NCBI GenBank assembly: GCA_016876015.1
Contig: VGOD01000021.1
Coordinates: 1-41,681, forward strand
Source of the DNA: Chloroflexota bacterium
GTDB taxonomy: Bacteria; Chloroflexota; Anaerolineae; CG2-30-64-16
Length of the DNA stretch: 41,681 nucleotides
Direction: 5' to 3'
Numbering within the stretch: position 1 is the first letter of the stretch; every line of letters starts with the position of its first letter. Made by a program: the position numbers and the translations under genes. The notes beneath the pieces are model-generated. The model did not search any database and was not told where the DNA came from. It saw nothing but the letters and a program-made list of their open reading frames with translations. Of the stretch, positions 31,245 through 39,386 are shown piece by piece.

Positions 31245-33188
31245 ATGAACACCATGCACACCAGCAATGGCGCCGCGATCCAGCGTCGCACCACCGAACA
31301 CCGGCCACGCCGCACATGGCTCACGCGCTTGATTGGCCAGCCGCTCGCCACGGCCGAGGCGCCCCATGAAGCGATCGGCAAGACCGTCGGATTGGCGGTC
31401 TTTTCTTCGGATGCGCTCTCATCCACCGCGTATGCAACCCAAGAAATCCTGGTGATTTTGGCCCTGGCCGGCCCTCTGGCCCTGCACTATGTCTTCCCGA
31501 TCGCCATCGCCATCGTCGCGCTGCTCGCCATCGTGGCGATTTCCTACGAGCAGACCATCCACGCCTACTCGAACGGCGGCGGCGCGTACATCGTGGCGCG
31601 CGACAATCTCGGGGAAACGCCAGCCAAGATCGCGGGCGCGGCGCTGTTGACCGATTACATCCTGACTGTAGCCGTTTCGATCTCGGCCGGGGTGGCGCAG
31701 ATCACTTCGGCCTTTCCGGGCCTGTTCCAGTACCGCGTCGAAATCTCGGTGGCGATGGTCCTGCTCGTCATGCTGGTGAACCTGCGGGGTGTGCGCGAAT
31801 CGGGGACCGCGTTCGCGATTCCGACCTACTTCTTCATCGCGATGATGTATCTGACGGTCGGCGCCGGGTTGCTGCGCCACCTGACGGGCGGCCTGGGCCA
31901 GGTCGTTGATCCGCCGCGCCTGGCATCGGCGCACGCGTTCCAGGCGATCACGCCGTTCCTGATCCTGCACGCTTTCTCCAGCGGCACGGCCGCTCTCACC
32001 GGCGTCGAAGCGATCTCCAACGGCATCACCGCGTTCAAAGAACCGCGCAGCCGCAACGCCGGCATCACGCTGATCTGGATGGCGCTGATCCTCGGCTCGC
32101 TCTTCCTGGGCATCTCGTTCCTCGCCGGTCCCATCGCCGCCATCCCCTCTGAGCACGAGACGGTGATCTCGCAACTGACGCGGACTGTCTTCGGCGGTCG
32201 CGATGCGCCCTATCTGTTGGCCCTCGCCGCGACGATGGTGATTTTGATCCTGGCCGCCAACACATCCTACAACGGGTTCCCGCGGCTCGGCGCGCTGCTG
32301 GCGATAGACGGCTTTCTGCCGCGGCAGTTCGCGGCCCAGGGCAGCCGGTTGGTCTACTCGCGCGGGATCGTGGCGCTGGCGTTGGTCGCCTCACTGCTGA
32401 TCGTCCTGTTTCAGGCCAGCGTGACTCGTCTGATCCCGCTTTATGCGATCGGCGTCTTCCTGTCGTTCACCCTCTCGCAAGCCGGCATGGCGCGGCGCTG
32501 GTGGAAGATCGGCCACCTGAAGCCCGGTCAGGCCGTCAAGGAGCGCGGCTCCACTCTGCACCATGAGGCGGGGTGGCAAGTCAGGGCCGCGGCGAACGCC
32601 TTGGGCGCGTTCTGTACGGCCGTGGTCACCCTCGTCTTCGCCGGCACCAAGTTTCGAGATGGCGCCTGGATCGTATTGGTGCTGATGCCGGCGCTGGTCA
32701 TCGGCTTCTCAGCCATCCATCGCCACTATCAGCGATTGGCCCATCGCCTCTCGTTGGATAGCTTCGCCGAGCCGCCGCGCATCGCACGCCATCGCGTGCT
32801 CCTGCCGATCGGCGGCGTGCATCAGGGGACCATGCTGGCGCTGCGCTACGCCCAGGCGCTCTCCAACGACGTCACCGCGGTTCACGTGGGCACGGACCCG
32901 GTCGAGGTCGAGAAGATCCAGCAGAAGTGGGATATGTGGGGTCAGGGCGTGCGGCTGGTCATCCTGGACTCGCCGTATCGCTTGATGATCGAGCCGCTGC
33001 TGAAGTACATCGAGCAGATCGTCGCCCAACGCCAACCGAACGAGGTCATCACCATCGTGGTGCCGCAGTTCGTGCCAAAGCGCGGCTGGCACAATCTCCT
33101 TCACATGCAGACCGCCTGGTTTTTGCGCATGATGCTGCTCTTCCGCGAGGGGATCGTGGTGACGGACGTGCCCTACCAGGTGGAGTGA
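31245..33188 (+). CDS. APC-family permease, KimA-like K+ (or amino-acid) transporter
   Basis: 647 aa. About 12 hydrophobic segments in residues 55-480, opening with the KimA-type IGKTVGLAVFSSDALSSTAYATQEIL and SYEQTIHAYSNGGGAYIVARDNLG, then ALLTDYILTVAVSISAG. A soluble C-terminal domain (about 505-647; RVLLPIGGVHQGTMLALRYA, ITIVVPQFVPKRGWHNLLHMQT) resembles the universal-stress-like domain of KimA. KimA imports K+ with protons in Bacillus; related proteins are annotated as amino-acid permeases. Divergence from two TrkA regulators supports a K+ role. ATG 31245 is in frame with a second ATG three codons on (MNTM); GAGGAG lies 15 nt upstream, somewhat far. Confidence 0.88.
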   Translation: MNTMHTSNGAAIQRRTTEHRPRRTWLTRLIGQPLATAEAPHEAIGKTVGLAVFSSDALSSTAYATQEILVILALAGPLALHYVFPIAIAIVALLAIVAISYEQTIHAYSNGGGAYIVARDNLGETPAKIAGAALLTDYILTVAVSISAGVAQITSAFPGLFQYRVEISVAMVLLVMLVNLRGVRESGTAFAIPTYFFIAMMYLTVGAGLLRHLTGGLGQVVDPPRLASAHAFQAITPFLILHAFSSGTAALTGVEAISNGITAFKEPRSRNAGITLIWMALILGSLFLGISFLAGPIAAIPSEHETVISQLTRTVFGGRDAPYLLALAATMVILILAANTSYNGFPRLGALLAIDGFLPRQFAAQGSRLVYSRGIVALALVASLLIVLFQASVTRLIPLYAIGVFLSFTLSQAGMARRWWKIGHLKPGQAVKERGSTLHHEAGWQVRAAANALGAFCTAVVTLVFAGTKFRDGAWIVLVLMPALVIGFSAIHRHYQRLAHRLSLDSFAEPPRIARHRVLLPIGGVHQGTMLALRYAQALSNDVTAVHVGTDPVEVEKIQQKWDMWGQGVRLVILDSPYRLMIEPLLKYIEQIVAQRQPNEVITIVVPQFVPKRGWHNLLHMQTAWFLRMMLLFREGIVVTDVPYQVE

Positions 33189-33219
33189 GCGACAAGCAGA
33201 CTGTAAGTCAGTAAGTTGG

Positions 33220-33250
33220 CAAATCGCAAATCGGCAATCGAAAATCAAGA
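33220..33250. repeat. Short AATCG-rich repeat at the 3' end of nadD
   Basis: AAATCGCAAATCGGCAATCG followed by AAAATCAAGAATCA, a run of AATC words resembling one arm of the hairpin inserted in the pheST T-box (21317-21376). It overlaps the last codons of nadD. Confidence 0.5.
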
Positions 33251-33904
33251 ATCACGGTCCGTCCGGTAAAGTCCGCGTTCTTCGATATATCGCCTCACCT
33301 CTTCCGGCGCCAGGTAGCGGATGCTGCGGCCCTGGCGGATGCGCTCCTGAATCTGGTGCGAGGCGATCTCCAGCTCCGGCATGTCGAGCAAGGCGACGCG
33401 CTCGCGGATGCCAGGCAGCCGGTTTTCCAGGTATTCCCAGTCGAGCGGGACGTTGTAACGGGTGAGGGCGACCAACCGGCAGGCCGCGACGAGGTCAGCC
33501 GGCCGATGCCAGGTGGGCAGCTCAGTCAGGCTGTCGAAGCCCATCAGGAAATAGAGCTCGCCCCCCTGCGGCAATTGCGCCTGGAAGATGCGCACCATAT
33601 CTATTGTGTAGTGTGGGCCGGGCCGGTCCGCATCCACGCGCGACACCTGGAAGACCAGATTGCCGGCGATGGCCAACCCGATCATCTGGATGCGGTGTTC
33701 CACCGGGGCCAGGCGTCGCGCCCGCTTGTGCGGCGGATCGCCGGCTGGCACGAAATAGACGCGGGAGAGACCGAGCTGATCGCGCGCTTCTTCGGCGAGG
33801 ATCAGATGGCCGATGTGCACTGGATCGAACGTGCCGCCGAGGATGCCGATGCGCACGACCGCAGAGTTCGTTTCCCGTCGAAGCTCCCCGACCTCCTGCG
33901 CCAT
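33245..33904 (-). CDS. nadD: Nicotinate-nucleotide adenylyltransferase
   Basis: 219 aa. Transfers AMP to nicotinate mononucleotide in NAD synthesis. Nucleotidyltransferase motif [21 protein letters not shown], then [43 protein letters not shown] are diagnostic. The second signature, normally near ISSTxIR, reads [13 protein letters not shown], with Arg replaced by Gln. ATG 33904 directly abuts the obgE stop (TAGATG), with GGAG inside the obgE end, indicating translational coupling. An internal GTG start before RIGILGG is also possible. Confidence 0.93.
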   Translation of the reverse strand: MAQEVGELRRETNSAVVRIGILGGTFDPVHIGHLILAEEARDQLGLSRVYFVPAGDPPHKRARRLAPVEHRIQMIGLAIAGNLVFQVSRVDADRPGPHYTIDMVRIFQAQLPQGGELYFLMGFDSLTELPTWHRPADLVAACRLVALTRYNVPLDWEYLENRLPGIRERVALLDMPELEIASHQIQERIRQGRSIRYLAPEEVRRYIEERGLYRTDRDS

Positions 33905-35197
33905 CTAGTCGCTCCACTCCAATTCTTTATCGCCGATGCGCACCGTATCCCCGCGCTTCACGCCGTTCGCACGCAGCGCCTCGGTGATCCCCAGCGCCTC
34001 CAGGATGCGTTGGAAACGCATGACGGCATCGTAGTATTCCCATTTGGTCATCACGACGATGCGCTCGATGTAGCGACCACGCACGCGCCACGTCGCGTCT
34101 GTATCGCGTATGATCGCAAAGCTCTTGTCTTCGACCTCTCCAGCAGGCCCAGGCGCCGATTTCGGCGGGAAAGCCGTGGCCTCGTCCTGCCGCTCAGCCA
34201 GGGGCGGCGGCAGTTCAGCCAGCAGCGCCGCGGCGCGACGCAGGAGGACCTCGACCCCCTCGCCCGTCGCCGCGGAGATCGCCAGCGGCTCGACGACGCC
34301 AGCCGCGGCCAGCCCGGACGCGATCGTCGGCCATGCGGCGCGCACATCGGGCAGGTCCAGCTTGTTGAAGACCACGATCTGCGGCTTCTCGGCCAGCGCG
34401 GGGTTGAACAGCTCCAGCTCCTGGTTGATCGCCGCGTAGTCGCCCAGCGGATCGGGGCTGAGGCCGTTGAGCAGGTGCACCAGCACGGCCGTGCGCTCGA
34501 TATGCCGCAGGAACTTGTGCCCCAGCCCGGCGCCGGCGTGCGCGCCCTCGATCAAGCCTGGGATGTCGGCCCACACCATGTCGCGGTCGTCCACCACCAC
34601 GACGCCCAGGTTCGGCTCCAGGGTCGTGAAGGGGTAGTCGGCGATCTTCGGCCGCGCCGCGCTGATGCGCGCCAGCAGGGTTGACTTGCCGGCGTTCGGA
34701 ACGCCCACCACCCCGACATCGGCCAACAGCTTCAGCTCCAGGCGCAGCCATCGCTCTTCGCCCGGCTCGCCGTTTTCGGCCAACCGCGGGGCCTGGTTGG
34801 TCGAGGAGCGGAACGCGCGGTTGCCCCGACCGCCCCGCCCCCCGCGTGCGATCAGCGCCCGCTGCTCGCGGGCCGCCAGGTCGGCCAGCGCCTCCCCCGT
34901 GGCCTCGTCATAGGCGACTGTGCCGACCGGCACGCGAATCAGCAGGTCTTCGCCTTGCGCGCCGGTCTGGTTTTTGCCGCGGCCGCTTTGGCCATTGGCC
35001 GCGCGGAAATGAACCCGCTGACTGAAGAAGATGAGCGTGTTGATCTGCGGATCGGCCGCCAGATACACATCGCCGCCCTTCCCGCCGTTGCCGCCGTCTG
35101 GTCCGCCGCGCGGCACGTGCGCCTCGCGGCGGAACGTGACTATCCCATCGCCGCCGTCGCCAGCCTTGACGTAGATTCTCGCTTCATCGAGGAACAT
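33905..35197 (-). CDS. obgE: GTPase Obg
   Basis: 430 aa. Essential-type GTPase involved in ribosome assembly and stress control. N-terminal glycine-rich Obg fold (1-158; [38 protein letters not shown]), G domain with P-loop GVPNAGKST (165-173), [12 protein letters not shown], switch [16 protein letters not shown] and NKLDLP, then a C-terminal OCT domain (about 345-430; [40 protein letters not shown]), which many bacterial Obg proteins lack. AAGGAG precedes ATG 35197. It is followed without a gap by nadD. Confidence 0.97.
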   Translation of the reverse strand: MFLDEARIYVKAGDGGDGIVTFRREAHVPRGGPDGGNGGKGGDVYLAADPQINTLIFFSQRVHFRAANGQSGRGKNQTGAQGEDLLIRVPVGTVAYDEATGEALADLAAREQRALIARGGRGGRGNRAFRSSTNQAPRLAENGEPGEERWLRLELKLLADVGVVGVPNAGKSTLLARISAARPKIADYPFTTLEPNLGVVVVDDRDMVWADIPGLIEGAHAGAGLGHKFLRHIERTAVLVHLLNGLSPDPLGDYAAINQELELFNPALAEKPQIVVFNKLDLPDVRAAWPTIASGLAAAGVVEPLAISAATGEGVEVLLRRAAALLAELPPPLAERQDEATAFPPKSAPGPAGEVEDKSFAIIRDTDATWRVRGRYIERIVVMTKWEYYDAVMRFQRILEALGITEALRANGVKRGDTVRIGDKELEWSD

Positions 35198-35241
35198 ACT
35201 GACTCCTTACGGAAGCAGGATACACGCGATGGCCGCGGCTG

Positions 35242-36561
35242 TCAAACCGCAAAATACAACATCCCCCAATCCTCCGCGCTGGCCGCGCCGGTCTGGAGAC
35301 GGCGCCGCAGCCCGGCCGCATCGAGCGCCGGCTCCCCCACTTCCCGCACGCTGAGGCCCAGCAAGCCCCCTTTGGCCGGCGGCAGCTCGAACGACAGATC
35401 GGGCTGGCCGCCGTGGATCAGCTCCACCACCGCAGCGATTACATCCCCATCGGCCGGCAGGTTGCGGTGACGCTGCTGGATGTAGCAGGTCTTGATGCCA
35501 GGGTGCACGGCCGACCAGAGCGGCACGGTTCCATCGCCCGACTCTGGACCGCGGCCGCGACGGATGATCTCGATCTCTGAGGAGTTCTGACCGGGGATGC
35601 GGCGCACGGCCACCGGCGTGTCCACGTGGCAGCCCGCGATCTGAATCGTCTCGACCTGCGGATCGGCGCGGGCCAGCGACCGGTGAAACTCGCAGCCGCG
35701 GCGCAGGTAGTCCGGCCGGATATCATCGGCCGGCCAGGCGGTCGCGTCGTACAGATCCCAGTTGATCGGGTAGTCGCGGCCCTGCGGAAAGAGCTCGGGA
35801 GGCGCAGGCAACAGCTCATAGACGCTGGGCATGTTGAGCAGCAAGGAACGCGGTGCGTTGGCGCCGTTGATCGCCTCCGCCAGCCCCATCAGCGAGTTGC
35901 CCAGAAGCAGCGTCTTCACGCCGTCCGCCGCGCCGAAGTAGGGCGCGCCCAGCGTGATCACGCGCGCGATCCGCGCCTCGGCCTGCTGGCCAAAGCCGGC
36001 CAGATAGGCCCGCGCGACCAGCCCACCCATGCTGTGGCCGACAAGGGTAAATCGCTTGCTCGCATCGCCGTCCGCCCACCGTTCGAGGCAGCGGGCCAGG
36101 ACCATGGCGTTATCCTCGATGGGCCGGCGCCAATCGTAGGGAAACTCGTACAGCTCGGCCTGCCGACGCAGGACCAGGCTGATTCGGAGGTAGAAAAGCT
36201 TCTCGATGCCCGTGGGCGTGCACTCGATCTGCGGGCTGCGATCGTTCACGCCGTCTGCATCGAGCTCCAGGTAGTTGAGCTGGCCGTTCAGAAAGAGGGC
36301 CGGGTTGATCCACAGCAGCGTCGTCACCCCGCGGATGCTGCTGAGGAGCGACCCCATGATGCCCGGCAGCAACACCACAGCTTCGGCCGGCCCGCGCAGA
36401 TCGCGCGTAGCCGCCGCGACGGCCGCGGAGCGCAGCTCCGCGGCCGCCTCTGCGCCGAAGAGCTGCTCGGTCGCATCCGCGTCCACGCCCGCGGCGAGTT
36501 GCGTTTCGATTTCATCGAGCGATAAGGCAGACCATTTGGCGAGAAGATCGGCGGCGCTCAT
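35242..36561 (-). CDS. Alpha/beta hydrolase of the LCAT/PDAT-like lipase group
   Basis: 439 aa. A helical N-terminus (1-55) precedes VVLLPGIMGSLL, the oxyanion region of LCAT-like proteins. Then LYEFPYDWRRPIEDNA, the nucleophile elbow TLVGHSMGGLVARAYL, VITLGAPYFGAADGVKTL, and GDGTVPLWSAVHPG with the catalytic Asp; a later His in QQRHRNLPADGD probably completes the triad. No signal peptide or TM segment is seen. LCAT relatives move or release acyl chains from phospholipids; the substrate here is unknown. ATG 36561 is preceded by GAGGTG and a consensus promoter. Confidence 0.85.
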   Translation of the reverse strand: MSAADLLAKWSALSLDEIETQLAAGVDADATEQLFGAEAAAELRSAAVAAATRDLRGPAEAVVLLPGIMGSLLSSIRGVTTLLWINPALFLNGQLNYLELDADGVNDRSPQIECTPTGIEKLFYLRISLVLRRQAELYEFPYDWRRPIEDNAMVLARCLERWADGDASKRFTLVGHSMGGLVARAYLAGFGQQAEARIARVITLGAPYFGAADGVKTLLLGNSLMGLAEAINGANAPRSLLLNMPSVYELLPAPPELFPQGRDYPINWDLYDATAWPADDIRPDYLRRGCEFHRSLARADPQVETIQIAGCHVDTPVAVRRIPGQNSSEIEIIRRGRGPESGDGTVPLWSAVHPGIKTCYIQQRHRNLPADGDVIAAVVELIHGGQPDLSFELPPAKGGLLGLSVREVGEPALDAAGLRRRLQTGAASAEDWGMLYFAV

Positions 36562-36609
36562 CGTGACACCTCACATGGACATAACGCTGATTGGCTGCTC
36601 ACCGGTTTG

Positions 36610-36638
36610 ATTATAAGACTCGGCTGGGGGATTGTCAA
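36610..36638 (-). promoter_or_regulatory. Perfect-consensus sigma70 promoter of the LCAT-like gene
   Basis: Minus strand: TTGACA (36638-36633), 17-bp spacer, TATAAT (36615-36610). Both hexamers and the spacing match consensus exactly, the strongest promoter visible in the window. It is divergent from the hemC promoter. Confidence 0.88.
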
Positions 36639-36671
36639 TGGCTCGCGCGCGGGCCAATGACGGCCCTTCGG

Positions 36672-36701
36672 TTGCGGCAGGAGGCCGCGCTATGGTAGAA
36701 T
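36672..36701 (+). promoter_or_regulatory. Promoter of hemCD
   Basis: TTGCGG (36672-36677), 18-bp spacer, TAGAAT (36696-36701), about 28 nt before the hemC start. The same TTGCGG -35 is seen for the SGNH hydrolase gene. Confidence 0.55.
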
Positions 36702-36728
36702 CGCGGAAGTATCTCCTGGAGGACTCGA

Positions 36729-37754
36729 TTGTTGCGCACACTCATCACCGGCTCTCGTTCCAGCCAACTCGCTCGCCGACAGACCGACCTGGTCATCACC
36801 CTGCTGCAGGCCGCGTGGCCAGAATTGGAGGTGCAGGTCAAGGTCTACAGCACACGGGGCGACCGTGACGTCTCGTCGCCGCTTCCCGCGATCGGGGGCA
36901 AAGGGGTTTTCACCGCGGAGATCGAGACAGGTCTGCGCCGGGGAGAGATTCACCTGGCGGTCCACAGCCTCAAAGACCTGCCCACGTCGCAGGCCGGCAG
37001 CGCGGACGACCTCTGCATCGCCGCGACGCCCCTGCGCGGAGATGCGCGCGATGCGCTGATCTCGCGCTACGGCCTGCCGCTGGCGCGGTTGCCGGCCGCG
37101 CCGCGCATCGGCACGTGCAGCCCGCGGCGTGCGGCCCAAATCGTTGCTGCGCGACCCGATGCGATCATCACGCCGCTGCGGGGCAATGTGGACACCCGCC
37201 TGCGCAAGGCGATGACCCCCGACTATGACGCAATCGTCTTGGCGGCCGTCGGCCTGGTCAGGCTGGAGGCTGCCAGCCACGTGACGGAATGGCTGCCGTT
37301 CGACGTGATGCTGCCCGCGGCGGGTCAGGGCGCGCTGGCGGTTCAGTGTCGCGTGGATGACGCCGAAACGCTGGCGCTGCTGCGGCCCATCCACCACAGC
37401 GCGACTTGGGCCGCGGTGAGTGCGGAGCGCGCCTTTCTGGCTGCGTTGGGCGGTGGGTGCGCAGCGCCGGCTGCGGCCTATGCCGAGATCACCGTGGAAG
37501 AGACAGGACGGCCTGTGTTGCGTCTACGCGGGTTGGTCGCCAGCCCGGTGTCGCTGCCGGGCGAAGACAGGATCGGCGAGGCTGCATCCGAGCCGGCTGC
37601 CGGCCCGGCCGTGGTGCGTGTAGAGGGCGTGGGATCGCCGGACCAGCCGGAGAGGTTGGGCCGGCGACTGGCAGAGGAGGCGCTGGCGGCCGGCGGCCGG
37701 GCGATTCTCCAGACTGTGCGCGAGGCGAACCCACAGGGCCGGCCGCCAATGTGA
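36729..37754 (+). CDS. hemC: Porphobilinogen deaminase (hydroxymethylbilane synthase)
   Basis: 341 aa. Polymerises four porphobilinogens into hydroxymethylbilane in heme synthesis. Family motifs: TGSRSSQLARRQTD, GDRDVSSPLPAIGGKGVFTAEIE, VHSLKDLPT, GTCSPRRAAQI, LRGNVDTRLRK, LPAAGQGALAVQCR, and AALGGGCAAPAAAYA with dipyrromethane-binding Cys244. About 25 residues longer than usual, mainly in an acidic loop in the last third (LPGEDRIGEAASEPAAG). It starts at TTG (36729, or 36732), with GGAGG just upstream and no ATG or GTG available. hemD follows after 29 nt. Confidence 0.95.
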   Translation: MLRTLITGSRSSQLARRQTDLVITLLQAAWPELEVQVKVYSTRGDRDVSSPLPAIGGKGVFTAEIETGLRRGEIHLAVHSLKDLPTSQAGSADDLCIAATPLRGDARDALISRYGLPLARLPAAPRIGTCSPRRAAQIVAARPDAIITPLRGNVDTRLRKAMTPDYDAIVLAAVGLVRLEAASHVTEWLPFDVMLPAAGQGALAVQCRVDDAETLALLRPIHHSATWAAVSAERAFLAALGGGCAAPAAAYAEITVEETGRPVLRLRGLVASPVSLPGEDRIGEAASEPAAGPAVVRVEGVGSPDQPERLGRRLAEEALAAGGRAILQTVREANPQGRPPM

Positions 37755-37783
37755 GCTTAATGGGGGGAGGCAGAAGGTAGACC

Positions 37784-38812
37784 ATGCACGCGACAGACAC
37801 GCCCCGCCCCGATGCGTTGGCCGGTTGGCGCATCGTGGTGACGCGGCCCGAACACCAGGCCGCGGAACTGTGCGAACGCCTGGCTGCGCTCGGCGCGGAG
37901 CCGATCCCCTTCCCGGTGATTGCCATCGCGCCGCCGGAGCCTGGCGCCGCGCTCGATCGGGCCATTGCGCGGCTGAACGACTACCAGTGGGTGATCTTCA
38001 CCAGCGTCAATGGCGTGGCGTGCTTCTGGGAACGATACAGGGCCATCGCCTGCGGCCGGCGCGGCGTGGCGGCGGATGAAAGACAGGCGAGGTGGATTCG
38101 AAGCTTTAGCCGGTTTGGTGGTCGGCGGCAGAAACCGGCTGATCCTGAAAGGAGGCTTCGCACAGCCTCGAGACCAGAGCGGCGGGCGGCGATTTTCAGG
38201 ACCGACACGCCTGCCGCTGATGCGCCGGGTCTCCCCCCTGGCTGCCGCGTGGCAGCGATCGGTCGCGCCACGGCCGCGGCGTTGCAGCGCCGCGACGTGC
38301 GCGTGGATTTGACGCCCGGCGAATATCGCGCTGAAGCGATCCTGGACGCCATCGGCGATGTGGCCGGCCTCCGCATCTTGCTTCCCCGCGCCGACATCGC
38401 TCGGCCCGATCTGGCGCTTGGCCTGGCGGCCCGCGGCGCGGCGGTGGATGAAGTAGTCGCATACCGCACGATCCCGGCAATCCCATCACAGACCGCATTC
38501 GAGAGCCTGCGAGCCGGGGTGGATGTCATCACGTTTACCAGCTCGTCCACCGTGCGCAACTTCGTCGCCCTGACCGCGGGGATGGACTACGGCGACCCGC
38601 TCATCGCGTGCATCGGCCCGGTCACGGCCACCGCGGCGCGCGATCTGGGGCTGGACGTGGATGTGACGGCAGAGGAGTATACCATCGAGGGCTTAGTGCA
38701 GGCGCTGCGACTTCAGCCCCAACCGCTGCGCGATCACCACCTGCAACACGTTGAGCACATAGTGCGCGACCAGGGGCGGCCAAATGCTGTCCGTCGCCAG
38801 GAAGAGCAGTGA
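37784..38812 (+). CDS. hemD: Uroporphyrinogen-III synthase with in-frame insertion and C-terminal extension
   Basis: 342 aa against the usual 250-260. Closes and inverts hydroxymethylbilane to uroporphyrinogen III. The first lobe begins LAGWRIVVTRPEHQAAEL and reaches WVIFTSVNGVACFWERY; the second has CRVAAIGRATAAALQRRDVRVDL, LPRADIARPDLALGL, AYRTIPA, ITFTSSSTVRNF and IACIGPVTATAARDLGL. Between them about 50 Arg-rich residues (roughly 99-150) come from an inserted palindromic element. After the normal end (EEYTIEGLVQAL) about 33 residues continue through sequence antisense to the CPBP protease gene, giving a 120-nt convergent overlap. Function may be retained because the insertion falls near the hinge, but this is uncertain. 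Confidence 0.88.
   Translation: MHATDTPRPDALAGWRIVVTRPEHQAAELCERLAALGAEPIPFPVIAIAPPEPGAALDRAIARLNDYQWVIFTSVNGVACFWERYRAIACGRRGVAADERQARWIRSFSRFGGRRQKPADPERRLRTASRPERRAAIFRTDTPAADAPGLPPGCRVAAIGRATAAALQRRDVRVDLTPGEYRAEAILDAIGDVAGLRILLPRADIARPDLALGLAARGAAVDEVVAYRTIPAIPSQTAFESLRAGVDVITFTSSSTVRNFVALTAGMDYGDPLIACIGPVTATAARDLGLDVDVTAEEYTIEGLVQALRLQPQPLRDHHLQHVEHIVRDQGRPNAVRRQEEQ
38078..38230. repeat. Palindromic element inserted in frame in hemD
   Basis: Boundaries are approximate, based on where HemD homology stops and resumes. AGCCGGTTT (38108-38116) and AAACCGGCT (38132-38140) form a perfect 9-bp stem around 15 nt; GATCCTGAAA (38141-38150) has an inverted partner in TTTTCAGGA further on. It adds about 50 codons without a stop. 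Confidence 0.75.
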
Positions 38813-39385
38813 GAACGCGACGGCAGCCAGCGTAGTGCCGGCCACGCCCCATGCGCCTTGCGGCCAGTGCAGCAAGCCGAAGAGCAAACTCAGGGGCCAC
38901 AGCAGCAGCCAGGGCGACGCCAGCCACATCAGGCCCCCGAGCGGCAGCGAGCGAAACAGCAGCTCCTCCAGCGCGGCGGCCGGCAGCAGCGCCAGCGCAA
39001 CGCCGATCCGCTCCCGATCATTGATGGGCAGGATGCACTGCATCAACCGGGTCGAATAGACCTCTGGCCCCCAGCGCCGCTCGACGATCCGGCCGGCCCA
39101 GGTCAACAGGGCGGTCAGGATCAGCCCCGCTAGCAGGCCCCACGCCAATCGTGAGCCCAGGTCAGCGGTCTCCCAGCCCAGCGCCGCGGGTCCTGGCCCC
39201 AAACGCCAGCCCCACAGCACACACAACCCCACCAGTGCAAGGCGCACCGCGTTGTCGGCCGGGCTGAGCAGCAGGTTGAACGACGGCGTCCATCGGCGCA
39301 ACAAGAGGCCCGAGCGGTAGGTGACGACAGCCACCAGCGCCATCAACAACCCCACTCCAGCCGCGAAGAACCATGGACCGGTCAT
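38693..39385 (-). CDS. CPBP family intramembrane protease
   Basis: 230 aa. About six hydrophobic segments. The Abi/CPBP core is in the C-terminal half: EELLFRSLPLGG (the EExxxR motif), then FGLLHWPQGAWG and HYVLNVLQ, which carry the conserved His and His/Asn residues of motifs 2 and 3. Family members are membrane proteases or, in some cases, bacteriocin-immunity proteins; no prenyl-protein substrate is evident here. The ATG starts 1 nt after the stop of the large protease gene upstream, so translation is coupled. Its 3' end overlaps the extended end of hemD by 120 nt. Confidence 0.88.
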   Translation of the reverse strand: MTGPWFFAAGVGLLMALVAVVTYRSGLLLRRWTPSFNLLLSPADNAVRLALVGLCVLWGWRLGPGPAALGWETADLGSRLAWGLLAGLILTALLTWAGRIVERRWGPEVYSTRLMQCILPINDRERIGVALALLPAAALEELLFRSLPLGGLMWLASPWLLLWPLSLLFGLLHWPQGAWGVAGTTLAAVAFSLLFLATDSIWPPLVAHYVLNVLQVVIAQRLGLKSQRLH

Positions 39386-39386
39386 G

